Shown one piece after another: positions 13,001-25,800 of a stretch of 64,000 nucleotides of DNA. The stretch's first letter is position 1. Every line of letters starts with the position of its first letter. Made by a program: the position numbers and the translations under genes. The DNA is taken from positions 4,771,580 through 4,835,579 of the forward strand of contig JACAXG010000059.1 in assembly GCA_018881555.1 (NCBI GenBank), written 5' to 3'. Origin of the DNA: Amblyornis subalaris. Taxonomy: Eukaryota; Chordata; Aves; Passeriformes; Ptilonorhynchidae. The notes below the pieces were generated by a model that did not search any database, was not told the DNA's origin, and worked only from the letters and a program-made list of their open reading frames with translations.

Positions 13001-16000
13001 GTTCAGCAGAAAGGTGGGTTTTGGAGGGGATGGACTCGGGCTCTTAGTTTGGGAGCCTTTAGAGTGATTAGTTTAAGAACTGCTGTTTGCAGAAATCATC
13101 TCCCAAGAGTGTCTTGCTCTGTGTTGTCTTGCCCTGGTGGCAAAAATAAATCCTTGCTGAGCCTAAGGAGAGGACCAGAATGGGACATTGGAGGTTCTGG
13201 TCCTGGGATTTGCAGCTCTAGGGACAGGTTAGGTCCCTGAAGGCAGATGGGAGAAAGGTGCTTGCAGGTCTTAAAACCTTCATTATTTAATAAATTGAAG
13301 GAAAAACAGCTCTCACATGCACACCTTGACCTCCTGTGTGATCTCTGCCGAGCTCTTGAAGCAGGGGCACTAATCTCTGAAAGCAGCTCTTGCACTCTTA
13401 TCTCCTGGTGTTACTTGTATAGTTGAGGTAGAGGAGAATGAATCCTCCTTGGAAATTGATTTTTGAGAAGGGCAACTTACCTGACTACAAAGCACCACAA
13501 ACATTATTATAGTCCAGGGGGAATGTGGCCTGAGATGTGTTTTGAAATGATACTACACAACTCTCCCTGCTCAGCTGTTCCTATTGCCTGCCTGCCTAAG
13601 TGCGCTAGGTGGAATGAAATCAGGCTTTTAAAAAAACTGGAGAAAAGAGGATTTTCTAAGCTTCCTATTTCTGTCATTTCTTAACTTCAGCTTCAGAGGT
13701 GTAAAACATTAAGACAGTGTTGGATGCACAGCTTCAGAGGAGCCCGGGCTGCGTCAGCTCCGTGTTTGCTTGGTTTTTTCCCTGGCTGTCCTGCGGGCTC
13801 CGGGAGGCCGTGGCTTAGCAGGTTGCCCTGCGCTGGTTTAAGCCACAGCAAATTCCCACATCCCTGCTCTTAGCTCACAAGTGCTGTTAAGTAAAACACA
13901 TCAGCTTAACCCTCGGTGGAAGAGTTGCGTGCTGGCGCGCTCTGCCCTCGTGTTTGCAGTGGCTTAGGCTTGCCTTAAGCTGCGGTAGCTCACTGCTGGT
14001 GCTCGGGATCAGCGCNAGAGCTAAACCCTCACAGAGGTGAGATTGTTGGAGAGGGAGGGAGACAGAGGAGGGATTTGTGGTCTGGCTCACCTTGGCTTGC
14101 TGCTGGAGGTTATTGCCTCCACAGGTGAGAGGCCGGTGTGGTGCATGGTGCTCTGCAGCCCATTGCCCTTCTGAGTGTCTCCTCTGGGGTCTGTGGGGTG
14201 CTTAGCGGGGCTGGGCTGGGCTGGCAGCCTGGCCGGTGTCACTGAGCAAAGCAGCTGGGGCATGGGCAAGTCCCAGGGCCAGGGCCACCAAAGGCAGAGC
14301 CAGTGTGTGAGCATTACCTTCAGGAGAGCTGTGGGAGCGAGGCAGTGCCGCGGTGTGCCTGGATCGTGTCCGGCTGTGCCTGGAGTGCCAGCCTGCTGCA
14401 TGGGGTGTGCTGTGACCCCATGAGCCCATCCAGGAACCACGTCCTGGCAGGTACTGGGTAGCAGAGCAGGGACATCTAGCCTGTCACCAAGCACAAGTTT
14501 CCTTGTTGCAGGGAAGGAAATACACCTGCTCTGTTGGGTGCCATCTCTGCCACCACCTCGAGCCTATTTTTTACTTCCAGACTAATCTGCACGGTCCCTA
14601 CGGAGAGCGTCTACCTTGCAGAGCAGGATTGCAAGAAAAGTGTGCATGTGTGGGGCAGTAAAGGTTTTGCTCCTTGGCATGGCTGGGAGGTGGAAGCAGA
14701 GATGCAGGCTGTGCTCTCTTCCTCTGACACGCTCCTGGCTCATGGCACTCCTCAGCCGCCTCTCTGTCCCCAGCGTCTCTGCCCTTTGGGCTGCCTGTCG
14801 TCAGGATTTGCTCCACTGACGCTCCAGATAATTTTTGCTTAATGAACAAATGATGACTCTCACTGCTGGGTGCTGCCTTGTCCTTTTACCACCCCTTTCT
14901 GGTTTCTCCTCCTTTTTCTTTTTTAATTTTAATGAGGTCGCTTGAACTTTTCCACCTAAATTAGCTGTCCTAATAACCGGATGCTCCTTGGGATGCTCTG
15001 GGACATGGGTGGATAGAGGAGAAGGAGCTTGTTAGCAGGAGCCTGTCTTCTGCTGTTCTCCAAAGCAGCTTTAGTTGAGGGCAGGGGCTGTGAGTGTGCT
15101 CCCAGCATCCACCACACTGCACCCAGAGCAGTAAAGCAGTCAAGGGAAGGGGGCCAGCATTTTTGGAGGAGCATCCACCACTCTCTGGGCTAGGAGAAAT
15201 GATCTGAACAGCACTGTGCTGGTGGGGCTGGAGCCCCAGAGTAAACCCCAAGGAAAAAGGGGAGTGGAGATGTCCTTTCTCCTGGAGCTGAAGCACTCGT
15301 GAGCAATTGGGAAAGATTCAGCTCCCCCAGGTCCATCAAGGACAAGCCAGAACTGGAGCTGAGCATGTCTGTTCCCCTTGCACCCATGCCCTGGGTGCAC
15401 AGGGAGGGGCTTCCTGCTGGGACCCCAGGGCACCTGCTGCCAACCCCTGTGGGTCTGTGTGGGGCTTGGGAAGCTGCAGGAGAGCACTGCTCTCCCATGT
15501 GCCCAGGGTGGGCACACTGGCTTCTGTCCATGACATCTGAGGGGTCTCACACAGGTGGGGTGTGCAGCTTTGCCCAGGAAGTGCCTCTTGCAGGGTGCAT
15601 CGTGGGGACACAGAGCAGGTTGTGCAATGGGATCGTCTGCACTGCCTGGGAGGGAGCACAGCCACAGCCCGAGATGGGTAGGCTGGACGCGTGACTAGCG
15701 GAGCCCACAGCAAGCGCGGAGAAGTTCAGGCCCTGAGTCGGAAAGCTGACCTAATTTCCACTTTTTGCATCTTCTGTTTGATTCTCTTTTCCCCTTTCTC
15801 CTACGTTAGTTACTTCTAGGGGTTTTTTACCTGTGCCCTTTCTCACTTGCTGCTTGAACTCACCCAGTTGCATTGGGAGATGCATTTCTACTGGCATAAT
15901 CATTCCAGGCAGTCGTTAATGTACCAACAAGGATACTATTGTAACCGGAGGATTTATTACTACTGCTGTGAAACAACTGCCATGCTGTTTCACTTAACTC

Positions 16001-19000
16001 TTCAGCTCCCCTCCTGTCTTCTGCCAGCAGCTGAATCGGTAGCAAACTGCCCTTTTAAAAAAGCTGCAACCATGCAACCTGGGGATGTGTTATTTTATTC
16101 TGTTTTTTTCCTGCTCTTACCACAGAATGCAGCAGTGATACAAGTGCAAGTGAGTTCAGTTCTTCACCATCCATTTCTTGATTGTGTTGCAAGTGGAAGT
16201 GACTCTGTAGTTAAACTTCTCGTTTAAAATAAGGCTTAAATATTTCCATGAAGATGAAGAGTGTATTTTGACTGTTCTTCTTTAGACCACAGCAGTAGTA
16301 CTGCTCACCCCTGCAGGACCTTGAAGGGAATTCACTATTTCAGAAAAGTGTATGACTTCTATTTTAGTTTAGTTAAACAGTTAGTAGTCTTTTATCTGCC
16401 TTTAACCATCCTTATTTTTCAGTGCAGACGAGGCTTTGCTGAAGGAAAGTAATCNCCAAACAACCAGAGTATTAATACTTGTGTTTCCCCGTGGTACCCA
16501 GAGCCTGTGGCTATATGTTGGTAGGCAAGGAAGAGAAGAGGCAAAGTTTTGCACAGAGATCCTGCACCCTCAGTCACAGTGAAAGTGCCTCTTGAGGTGG
16601 TAGGTTCGCCTCCTCAAATTCTGTTCTCAGGTAGGACCTTGGGCAGTGGGGGGAGCTTTGCCTGCAGCCACATGAGAGTTTCTAGCTGGTACTTAAAAAT
16701 TTGGAGCTAAGGATGCTACCAGTGGCATGAGCAGCTCAGATTTTTTTCTCCTTGCAAAGGTGACATTGAGGGTCTTCCTCAGTTTTGCAGCACAACACGG
16801 CGTGCGTTCCCGCCGTGCTGAAGGCACTACACGCGCCCTTGACTGACAGGGAGGAGTGCCTGGTGTGCTGCAGCAGGTATGGATCGGCATGTACAGCTAA
16901 TTGCCAGGCACGAGGGCTCCAGAGGATTACATTGCTAATCTAGGTACTGCTCCTGCCTTATCACCACCCCCTCCCTCCCTCCCACCGCACGCCCGCACAC
17001 ATACTTGGAATAGGAATCAATAGTGGTGTGGGGGAGGAATGTAAGGAGCATGGAGCCCTGAGAGCTTCCAGTGGCTGGGAGACAACAGGTCCCTTCCAGC
17101 GGTTCCTGTGGCATCAGGGTGTTTCTGGTGGCTGAGCCTCTGTCCTTCCCTGGGAGGGCATGGGTGGCCACGGCAGGGTTAGCAGATTTTGCAGTCTGAT
17201 AACAAAGTGCTGTGTTCCTGTTCCTCGCATTCCCACCCTCGTTGCCATCCAGGTCCCTCCCAGTGCTCACCTCTGGGTTCACCAGGGTGGCTCTGGCATT
17301 GCTGTTCCCCTTGAGCAACTTGTTTCTGTCTTCCAAAACTAGAGGGCTTTGGAAGGAGGTTCATAGTGCTGAGCTGTGATCCCTGTGGGACAACAAGATG
17401 TTGTGGGGCAGATGGAAACGTAACTCTTGCACTAATTCCGTGCAAAATCCAGGNTGTGTGTCTTAGTCAGAAACAGCTTCTTAGAAGTAGGGAGTACATG
17501 TATTTGTTCTTCCTAAATAGTTCACACTTGATACTTGGTAAGCTTAGCTCTGTCTAGGTGGTGTGAAGTGGGCAGCTGGGGACACAGGGTAGCACCAGAG
17601 TGTCTCTAAAGTGTATCAGTGGGTAAAAGCTATAGGGAGATCATGGGGAAGAAGAGATTGGTGCATTTTGCTTGTTCTACAGTGGCCCTGAGATGGTCCA
17701 GCTGTATTGGGTAGCCTGAGTTGTTTTACTCCTGAAGAGCCTGAAGTGTAAGGCTACCATGGTGCTAAGTGATTTTCACAGCATTGTTTTATCAACTCAA
17801 GCTAGAGGGCCTCTGGCTCCCAGCCTGATGCTCCTCCTGCATCGCTTAGCAGGGAAACGGCGTCTCAGGCAGGATTGCTGCTTTGCCTGGGAGTAGAGGA
17901 AATGTTGGTAGATCTCTGCTTTGTGTTGGCTCATAAAAGCTTTGATAGCCTACCCCTTGGAGGTGTTTGGGGTTTTGGAGACCCAAGGATGAACCAGAGC
18001 CAGCCTGGGGAAAAGTGAGACACCTGGATCNTCTTTGTGTGCGTGGGCAGAGTTCAGCATGGCACTGGGAGCTGCTGGAAGTGGAGCCAGTCCTGGGGCT
18101 TGGAGAAAAGTGTGTTGAGGTGTGNACCANGTCCACACCTGGGAACTTAAGTCTNTGCTCCNTCCCTGTTTTCTGGGAGANTGTAGGCAGTTCCTTGTCC
18201 TAAAGTTAGCTATAATTAACTCACCAAGTGCTCNTTGATGGTGTGTTATTGAGGTNTGTGCATTTGAGGTGGGTTTGACTGGAGCTGGGTGTGCAGGCTT
18301 CCTGAGGAGAGGTGCCCTGGCCAGAGGGGAGCAGCTCTGAGTCCCCCCTCCTGGTCCTGGCAGCTGGGCCCTGGGACTCTCCCTGGCTGGGTCCCTGACA
18401 CCCTCTAGTGGAAATATTTATATTTAATATTTCAGGAGCTTTCAAAACTTGGCGGAGGTTGTGAGCACCCTGTGCTCAGCAGCCCACCCACCACTGAGTA
18501 CCCCTCCCAGCGCCCTCTACAGTGACCTGTGGCTTGGGGAGTCATAGGAAATGCTGTATTCCTTGCTCTTAAGTGTTCTAAGTACAAGCTCAAAGCTGTA
18601 AGCTGTGACTGGCTCAGGGATGGTGGTAGCACAATAGATTTGCTCCNAGGAATTCCTTTTCAGTCGCTCATCTCCTTGTCCAGGCTCTTGTTCAGGCTCT
18701 TGCTGCCAAACCTAACCTTGATGCTGGAGAGAAGGGAGTTCTGCTNACACCTCCAGAGGGTCATGACAGCTGCAGGGATGGACTTGTGCTGAGGGACAAG
18801 GAGGAAGCAAGGTTGGATGCTGGGGGACATGCAGGGCAGGCTGCTGGGATGGCGCATTGAAAAAGGGAGAAACAGGCAGGAACTGGGTGGGAAAAAGCAA
18901 ACAAGAGGATGTGTCCTGCAGCATCCCACTTGGCTCTGATTCAGGTGTGGCTCTGCTCCCCTTCTCACAGGGAGGTGACTCTCATCTAAGCTTGTCCTTG

Positions 19001-19355
19001 CTTTCAAGTGAAGCTCAGCTTGCAGAGTGTCCCCAGAAGTCCTGGTGCTTCCTGCGGCAGGTGGCTGCGGGATGAGCGTGGGCGGCTTGGCAGCGAAGCC
19101 AGGGCTCCCAGGTGAGCGCCAAGCAAAGCCTCACTCATGTCCTGATATGCAAACTGGTGCCTCTGAAGCCTGAGCAGGGAGACTGGCTTGGGAGGAACTT
19201 CTCTTCTGAGAATGCACCTCCCTGCAAGCTGTGCCTTGCCCTGGAGAGCACCTTCACAGTGTTCCCTGGTTCCTTTTTTTTTTTTTTCTCTGTGACTTCC
19301 AGCCCTGGTCTGCTCCAGCCTGATGGGCTGAGCCGTGCCTGTAGCCCTCTTGTTA

Positions 19356-19665
19356 CAGAGACACAGAATGGGTGAGACTGGAAGGGACCACTGAAGGTTA
19401 TCTNGTCCAATCTCTCTGCTTGAGCAGGGTTCCTCAGAGCACATTACTCAGGGTTGTGTTCAGATGGCTTTTGAATATCTCCAGAGAAGGAGCCTCCACA
19501 GCCTCTCTGGGCAGTCTGTTTCAGTGCTCGTCATCCTCACAGTAAAGAAGTTTTTCCTCACATTCCTCTCATCCTGTTGCACCACCAAGAAGAACCTGGC
19601 TGCATCCTCTTGACACCTGTCCTTCAGACACTTCTATACAGTGATGAGGTNCCATGTCAGTCACC
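19356..19665 (-). mobile_element. CR1 non-LTR retrotransposon, truncated 3' end
   Basis: The plus strand reads CACAGAATGGGTGAGACTGG, then GAAGGGACC, later CTCCAGAGAAGGAGCCTCCA, CCTCTCTGGGCAGTCTG and AAGAAGTTTTTCCTCACATT. This is the reverse complement of the well-known CR1 3' region, so the element lies on the minus strand with its 3' end near 19,356. The 5' part is missing, as is usual for CR1. Clear similarity fades after about 19,665; limits are approximate. Confidence 0.85.
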
Positions 19666-22400
19666 CCTTGTTGGTGCAGGTTTGTGCCCTGGAGCAGTGC
19701 TTGAGCCCCAGCAGACCTGTGTCCCCACTGTGGGAGTCCCCAGTGCTCCACAGCACGCAGAACAAAATCCTCATNGGGCTTCTGAAGGGAGCTGTGACCT
19801 GCTACCGTGTTCAGCTGCCTCTTGAGAATGGCATTTTCCCTTCTCCTGCCAACTTCCCCCCTCCCTGAACACCCAAGGCACGTCTTGCAGTGTAAATAAA
19901 TAAAACAGTTGTTAGTGCATCGCTGGCCANCCGTGAGAGTGGTGGTGTGAAGCACAGAGCCTCCCTGCTGGCCTGGCCACCTCAGGGCTCTGGCTTGTCC
20001 CTCCCTGATCATCTGATCCTTCAAAAACTGGGCTTTCATTTATCAAACAGGCCTCAAACCCTCCTGGTTAGAAAGATGGCACTGACTGAATGTGTGTCCC
20101 TGCCAGGCTGNTGTCAGACAACAGCCTCAAGGCTGTGTGCAACCCAAAAGGTTTTACCAGTTCCTCTCACCGGGAGGATCTTGGTTGGCTTTTTTAAGGA
20201 AAATAGCAGGAAGGATGCAGCACCGTGTGTCAGGTGTTACCACAGTTAAATTACACCTTTAACCACACGCTGACACCTCTTGATTTCTCTCCAGGAGTGT
20301 GTTTTGCAATAACTTGCCTATGTGGTATAAAGGATGCTAACCCTCCAGCCGGGTTATGACCTGGAAATACAAAGCTGTGGTTCCAGCTGGCAAAAGGATG
20401 CCTGTGCTAACCTCCAGCCTGCTCAGGGAATGGCGTGGCAAGTGCTTGCCTGGGGCCCAGCCTTCAGACAGGCTTTCCATCCATNCTGGGAGGTGGGCAG
20501 CTCCACGTCTGGCAAGCCAAGTGCCTGTCCCCTACTGGAGCATGACCTGGCTTGTCCTGCAAAGCCAGACAGGCTCCTGGGGTCAGCAGCTGCCTGTGCT
20601 TACCCAGAGAGGAGCTGTGCTGCTGAGCAGGACTTGGGAGCACACAGGGAACTGGTAGAGTGCACAGGGCTCTCAAATAGGAGGGAGGACAGGCACATTT
20701 ATTCACAGGTACCTGCTTTCACCCCATAAGCTGTTGCACAGAGGCTCTGCTTTCAGAGCATCTCTGCAGGAAAGTCACTCCAGCAAGATGATGATGAGAC
20801 TTAATTTATTTGAATAACATAAGAGAAGTTGTAAGATCCCATGGCTGGAGGGCGAAGAGAAAGGAGCTGTGCATCTCTGGAAATTACTCAGTAAGGTTTG
20901 AAATGAGAAGTTTAAAGCTCGTTGTGCAGGCAGTGTGAACTGGCAAGGTTAGTTGTTGCTGCCACCACTGTTTGGGAGTCAGGGGTAAGGGGGAGAGGTG
21001 AAGCAAGCAGAACCCTGGCCGTGGTCTGCCAGAAGTTATTGCCAGNGAGCAGGGGATGGGAGCTCCAGCGAGAAAGAAGAGGGGAAGGGAGGGAGTAGAA
21101 GATGTGGCCACAGGGACAGAGACAGTGGCCTGCAATGTAATCAGCCTTACCAGGTACTTCTCCTGTCAGGGGCAGTAACCTGGGTGGTGAACGTGTGGTA
21201 GAAGAAAATGCTCCCATCCAGAGTGGATGTGGGAAGATTTCCCTCTCATTTACTCCAACTTGTTCCTTTTTTCTTTGCCCTCTTCTGATTTTGACTTTCC
21301 TGCCATAAATAATCCCAGTGGTTGTCTTCGCTGCAGTTCATTGCTCTCTGTAGCAGTGCCTGAATGAAACAGATGCAGCTTCTGGCAGCTCAGCTAATTT
21401 TGTCAAACCATCCCGNGCTGTCAATGAAACTGAACTGAGATATGTTAATTATATTCCACTGGTACGTGGCAAAACNGTGGGCATTAACAGGCTTGCTAAC
21501 ACTGCCTTTTCTGCAGAGCTGGGGTTTGCATTCTTCTTTCCACGTGATGTTTCTTGAGACAGCAAAGTCTAGAAAGGCTTCTTCATNAAAATGTCTATCT
21601 TCTGGCAGTAGAACCTCTTGCTAAATCCAAGCAAGGGTGGGGGAGTTGCAGTTTTTGGTTTTCATCCTGATTTTAGGAGCTATACTTCCTTTCCTCTGGT
21701 TAATCAACTGGAAAAGTAGCCAGCAGTTTTATTACCAAGTGCCTTGACATGGCTGTGTCCTGAGAGTGAGCATTGGTCAGGATGCAGTTGTATTGCTGCC
21801 CTCAGAGGAGCCAGTTCCCTCTGAATGCAGAAACCCCTTCCTTTGGCCTGAGGGGGTCATTAAAAGATGAAACGATATAAACAAAGGAGAAGGGAATTGC
21901 ATCTCCTGACTTTTTTATGAGGGAAGATTAAAGNAACTGAGTATGTTCAGCTTGGCCCCACCAGTGACTGAGGAAGGGTGAAGATCATGCCAGGGCTAAG
22001 GAGTGGCTGACGGATGTGGGCAAGAGGGGGGTCACAGAGCATGCTGGGGGGCACATGATGGAGGGGAGGCTGCTCGTGACAAAACGCCTTGGTGGGAAAC
22101 GGGAAATCACGCTCTGCAGCATGATGGAAAACCTTGTTCAGTTGCTGGGGCCCACTGAGCAGGAATTTAAGCACCACACTGGATTATGTGCTGCAGGTCA
22201 TGGTCTTTCCCAGCCAAGGGCTTTGGGGACAATTCTCCTCTTTTTAGGGGCTAGATGGGAGTTAACAGGGCCTTGCTAATACTTAATGATTAGTTGCAGC
22301 TGTAAAAAGAAACCTTTCCCCCAGCTCTCTTTTAGAGAGCCTTTAGACTCAGCGTTTCGGCATTGCTAACTCTGGGCTGTTCCTGCCCCCTCTGCCGCAG

Positions 22401-22811
22401 TGATCCCCGACTCGCTGCGAGTGACGGCNGTCCCGCAGACGCTGAACAAGGTGGAGCACGACTCCCTGGAGCTGAAGTGCGAGGTGTCCAAGAGCACGGC
22501 CCAGCACAGCCACGTNTCCCTCGCGTGGTACCGGCAGCGGGGCAGCGAGGCGCCCGTGGAGATCATCTCCCTCAGCCGCGACTTCGTCCTGCGNGCCGGC
22601 AGCGCCTACGCCCAGCGACAGGCCACGGGGGACGTGCGCTTGGACAAGGTTGGGGAGACCACCTCCAAGCTCACCATCTACAACCTCCACCCGTCGGACC
22701 AGGGCGAGTTCTACTGCGAGGCGGCAGAGTGGATCCAGGACCCGGACGGTTCCTGGTATGCCATGACCCGCAAGCGCTCCCAGGGCGCCATCGTCAACGT
22801 GCAAGCCACTG
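22401..22811 (+). CDS. IGSF3: IGSF3 exon encoding Ig domain 2 (carries the EWI motif)
   Basis: This 411-base exon is bounded by a CCGCAG acceptor and a GTCAGT donor, with phase 1 at both ends. It begins VIPDSLRVT and ends IVNVQAT. The V-domain cysteines are in LELKCEV and EFYCEAA, the core tryptophan in AWYRQR. The family signature Glu-Trp-Ile is intact in AAEWIQDPDGSWY, and this is the only domain in the window with the exact EWI triplet. Three undetermined bases (22,429, 22,516 and 22,594) all fall at fourfold-degenerate third positions, so the residues are Ala, Val and Arg whichever base is present. Upstream frame continuity is not needed because the acceptor is strong. Confidence 0.95.
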
Positions 22812-25800
22812 GTCAGTGTCTCCTCTGCCTTTTCTCCCTCGGCTGGGCAGTGGGAGGAGGTGGAAGATGGGGCTGCTCCTTGTTGGGTGGCTGGGGTTTG
22901 GCTCCTTGCTTTGCCATGTGCCTCATTTTGGGGTGCTGCTGGCAGGGTGAAGCAGGGCAAAGGAGGGCCCAGGCACTGCCTGCAGCCAAGGGAAATGTTA
23001 GCAAAGAGCAACCAGGGGACACGAGGGCAGCAAGGGGAGTTGGGTGGCAGGCCCTATCTCCTGATGTGGTCAGAGATCTAGGGCTGATACAGAAGCTAAA
23101 ACATACACCTTAAGCACTTGGTGCTAGCACAGACAGTGAGAATTTTGGTAAGTGAGGAGGTAAGAGTGACACAGCAGAGAATAAAACTAAAAGTTTCAGC
23201 AAGCACTTTTGTGTCGCACAAGGTCGATTTACAAGTCAAAATTCTTCTCCTAGCCCACAGCACAGGTTCCTGTTAAGGATCTAAAGACTCAGCTGAGCTC
23301 TTTCTTCCTCTCTGATATCCCCAGAGGTTCTGCCTCTTGACTCTGGCTGAGCAGGGCATGAGTAGGACTAGGCTCCAGGTCATATTCCACAGTGATACTG
23401 GATGCTGGTGTCACATCAGAGCTGCTTGCAGGAGGAAAGGCTGAAGGAAAGGGTTTGGACTGAGGAAGCCTTGCAGCTCTTGGCTTGCTGGGCAGCAAGC
23501 TGCCTCTCTGGCAGCACAGCCCATCTCACAGCAAAAGCAAGTCCCTAACCCTTTCACCTCTGTGTGTGCTTGTCCGAGGGATGCTGGCCGTGCAGGGAGT
23601 AGCAAGTTGTAAACACCTCGCGTGAGCTGTGCTGGCTCTCCTGGTGGGCTTTGCCATCCTGACACGAGCTGGTCTCTCCCCAGATAAGGAGTTCAGCATC
23701 CGTCTGGAGACGGAGAAGCGGATGTACATCGTGGGCGAGCCGGTGGAGTTCCGCTGCATCCTGGAGGCGCAGAACGTCCCCGACCGCTACTTCTCCATCT
23801 CCTGGGCCTTCAACAGCTCCCTCATCGCCAGCCTGGGGCCCAACGCCGTGCCGGTGCTCAACAACGAGTTCGCCCAGCGCGAGGCCCTGGGGCAGCTCAA
23901 GGTGGCCAAAGAAAGCGACAACGTTTTTGTGCTGAAGATCTACCGCCTGCGCCTCGAGGACAGCGGCAAGTACAACTGCCGGGTGACCGAGCGGGAGAAG
24001 ACCGTGACGGGGGACTTCATCGACAAGGAGAGCAAGCGGCCGAAGAACATCCCCATCACTGTCATGCCGCTCAGTAAGTAGAGACGTGGCCCACGCCCTC
24101 CTGGGGGCATTGCTGTGCTGGGCAGGTGGCTGGGGAAGCCGTGGGGTGCCCAGACCACGGCGGTGCGGGGCAGGGAGGATAAGAGTTCACATGCTGTGGA
24201 GGCTTGGAATCCCGAGTGGCAAGGTTTATTTTTGTTGTTGGGAAGGGGATGAAAAGGAGGGATGTGTGTCAGGTTCATAGGTGGGGAATCATGCCCACAC
24301 CTTGGTAATGACTCCACGCTGGCAGTTCTGGTCTTGAGCTAAAGGTACATGTGGCAGCCTCTGACTTGCTCCTCACACCTCTCTCCTTGCCTTGCTCTGC
24401 AGGGAGCTGGGAGCTCTAAAATACTGAGCAGGCATAATGGGGAGACCAGCTTGGCCTTGGTTTATCCTAAGAGGTGCTAGGTTCCTGCAGGCCATGCAGT
24501 GCTGGTTGTTCAGCTGTCTTGCAAGACAGTTGGACTGGGGAAACCAGGGTTTGTGTGCTCCTTGAGCCCCAGTGCTCTTCGGCATGAAGCTCTGTCCTGG
24601 TCACTGTGTGTCAGCCAGCTCTGGTGAAAACTGGAGGCTTGCCTAAATGCCTTTTATAGTTGTCAGACAAACATGATAAATACAGAAATAATAGATTGAG
24701 AGGAGACAGTCCTCTGACTCATCCTTTGTTTTGCTTCCTGAAACTCTGGTAGCCGTGGCATGGTGAACCATGCGTAGGTTGCCCAGGCTACCATGGCAGT
24801 GGGCTTTGACCAAGCAGAGGGTATCTGCAAGAGAATTTTGTGCTATATTTGTCTCCTATCTCCTAGTCTGGTAGGGAAATGCAGCCCTTTCCTCTAGCTT
24901 TTTTTCCCCCTCCTTATTTCTCAAAAAAAAATTCTATTTCTTTTCTCTCCTGCCAATATTTGGTCTCATTTGTTTGGATTTGGAAAATTACTTTAGCTAG
25001 AAATCTTGCATTGGACAATGTCTAAAATGTGGTGTTTCTAGACCTAGCCACCGTTCAGACAGATGTGATTCTTGCCTTTGATAAATCACCAGCTGTAGGA
25101 ACAAACGTGATGATTTTTCAAGGGTGCTAAGTGTCCGTAACTCTGATGGAAGGCAGCAGGAGTAACCAGCACTCGGTATCTCTGAAAAACCGGCCACAAA
25201 GCCTTACATCTCTGGAAAGCTCAAGATACCAGATTTTTTTGATTGTTACCAGTGATAGCTACCTATACTGTCACTAGCAGTGGGAGTTTGGGAGAGCTTC
25301 TCCCAAAAGTTGTTGTAGGAATGGATGTGGCAAGATGGTGATCAGGATGACGTGGATTGAAAAAGCCCCAGGGTGCTGGAAGCTTTTTTTTGCCAGAGCC
25401 AGTTGGCATGCAGTGCATATTGTAGCAACAGAAATTCCCTCAAGTTTTGCCGAGATCCCATCCCGGACCTGTGACCAGAAGACACGGCAATGTCTCCTGA
25501 GCCGTAGGCAGAGAGATTTCTCCCAGCCGTGGCCTACACCTGCCTTGAGCGTGCAAGTCACCAGGAGCAGCTCGCTGCCCACCAGCTGGTTTTGGACGTG
25601 GTCACGCATGAGGTTAAGACGTGCCTGGACCCAAATGCGTGGGCAGTTCCCTGCACCTGGTGGGAAGCGTCTCTGGCCGGCAGCGTCCTTCTTGCAGCCC
25701 GAGCAGTGGCGAGTGTGTGTCATCTCCCCTGTGTGTATGCGTTTCTCTCCTTAGAGACCAGCATCTCCTTGGAGATTGTCAACAACGCCAGCAATGTCTT

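Larger units (their letters stand above)
1..22400 (+). other. Non-coding DNA upstream of the IGSF3 Ig2 exon, probably intron
   Basis: No exon could be recognised in 22.4 kb. In particular, no frame resembles Ig1 or a signal peptide of IGSF3. Visible features are a purine-rich tract near 2,030-2,110, a CpG-dense pocket near 5,200-5,390, an AT-rich block around 7,260-7,760, a run of 14 T at 19,274-19,287 and one CR1 3' end near 19.36-19.67 kb. Since the Ig2 exon begins in phase 1 after a good acceptor, the preceding exon must be upstream, so this is most simply one long intron. Confidence 0.6.

Noticed and set aside
22349..23011. Long minus-strand frames opposite Ig exons
   Set aside because: Shadows of GC-rich coding exons; similar antisense frames occur opposite Ig2, Ig4, Ig5, Ig6, Ig7 and Ig8.
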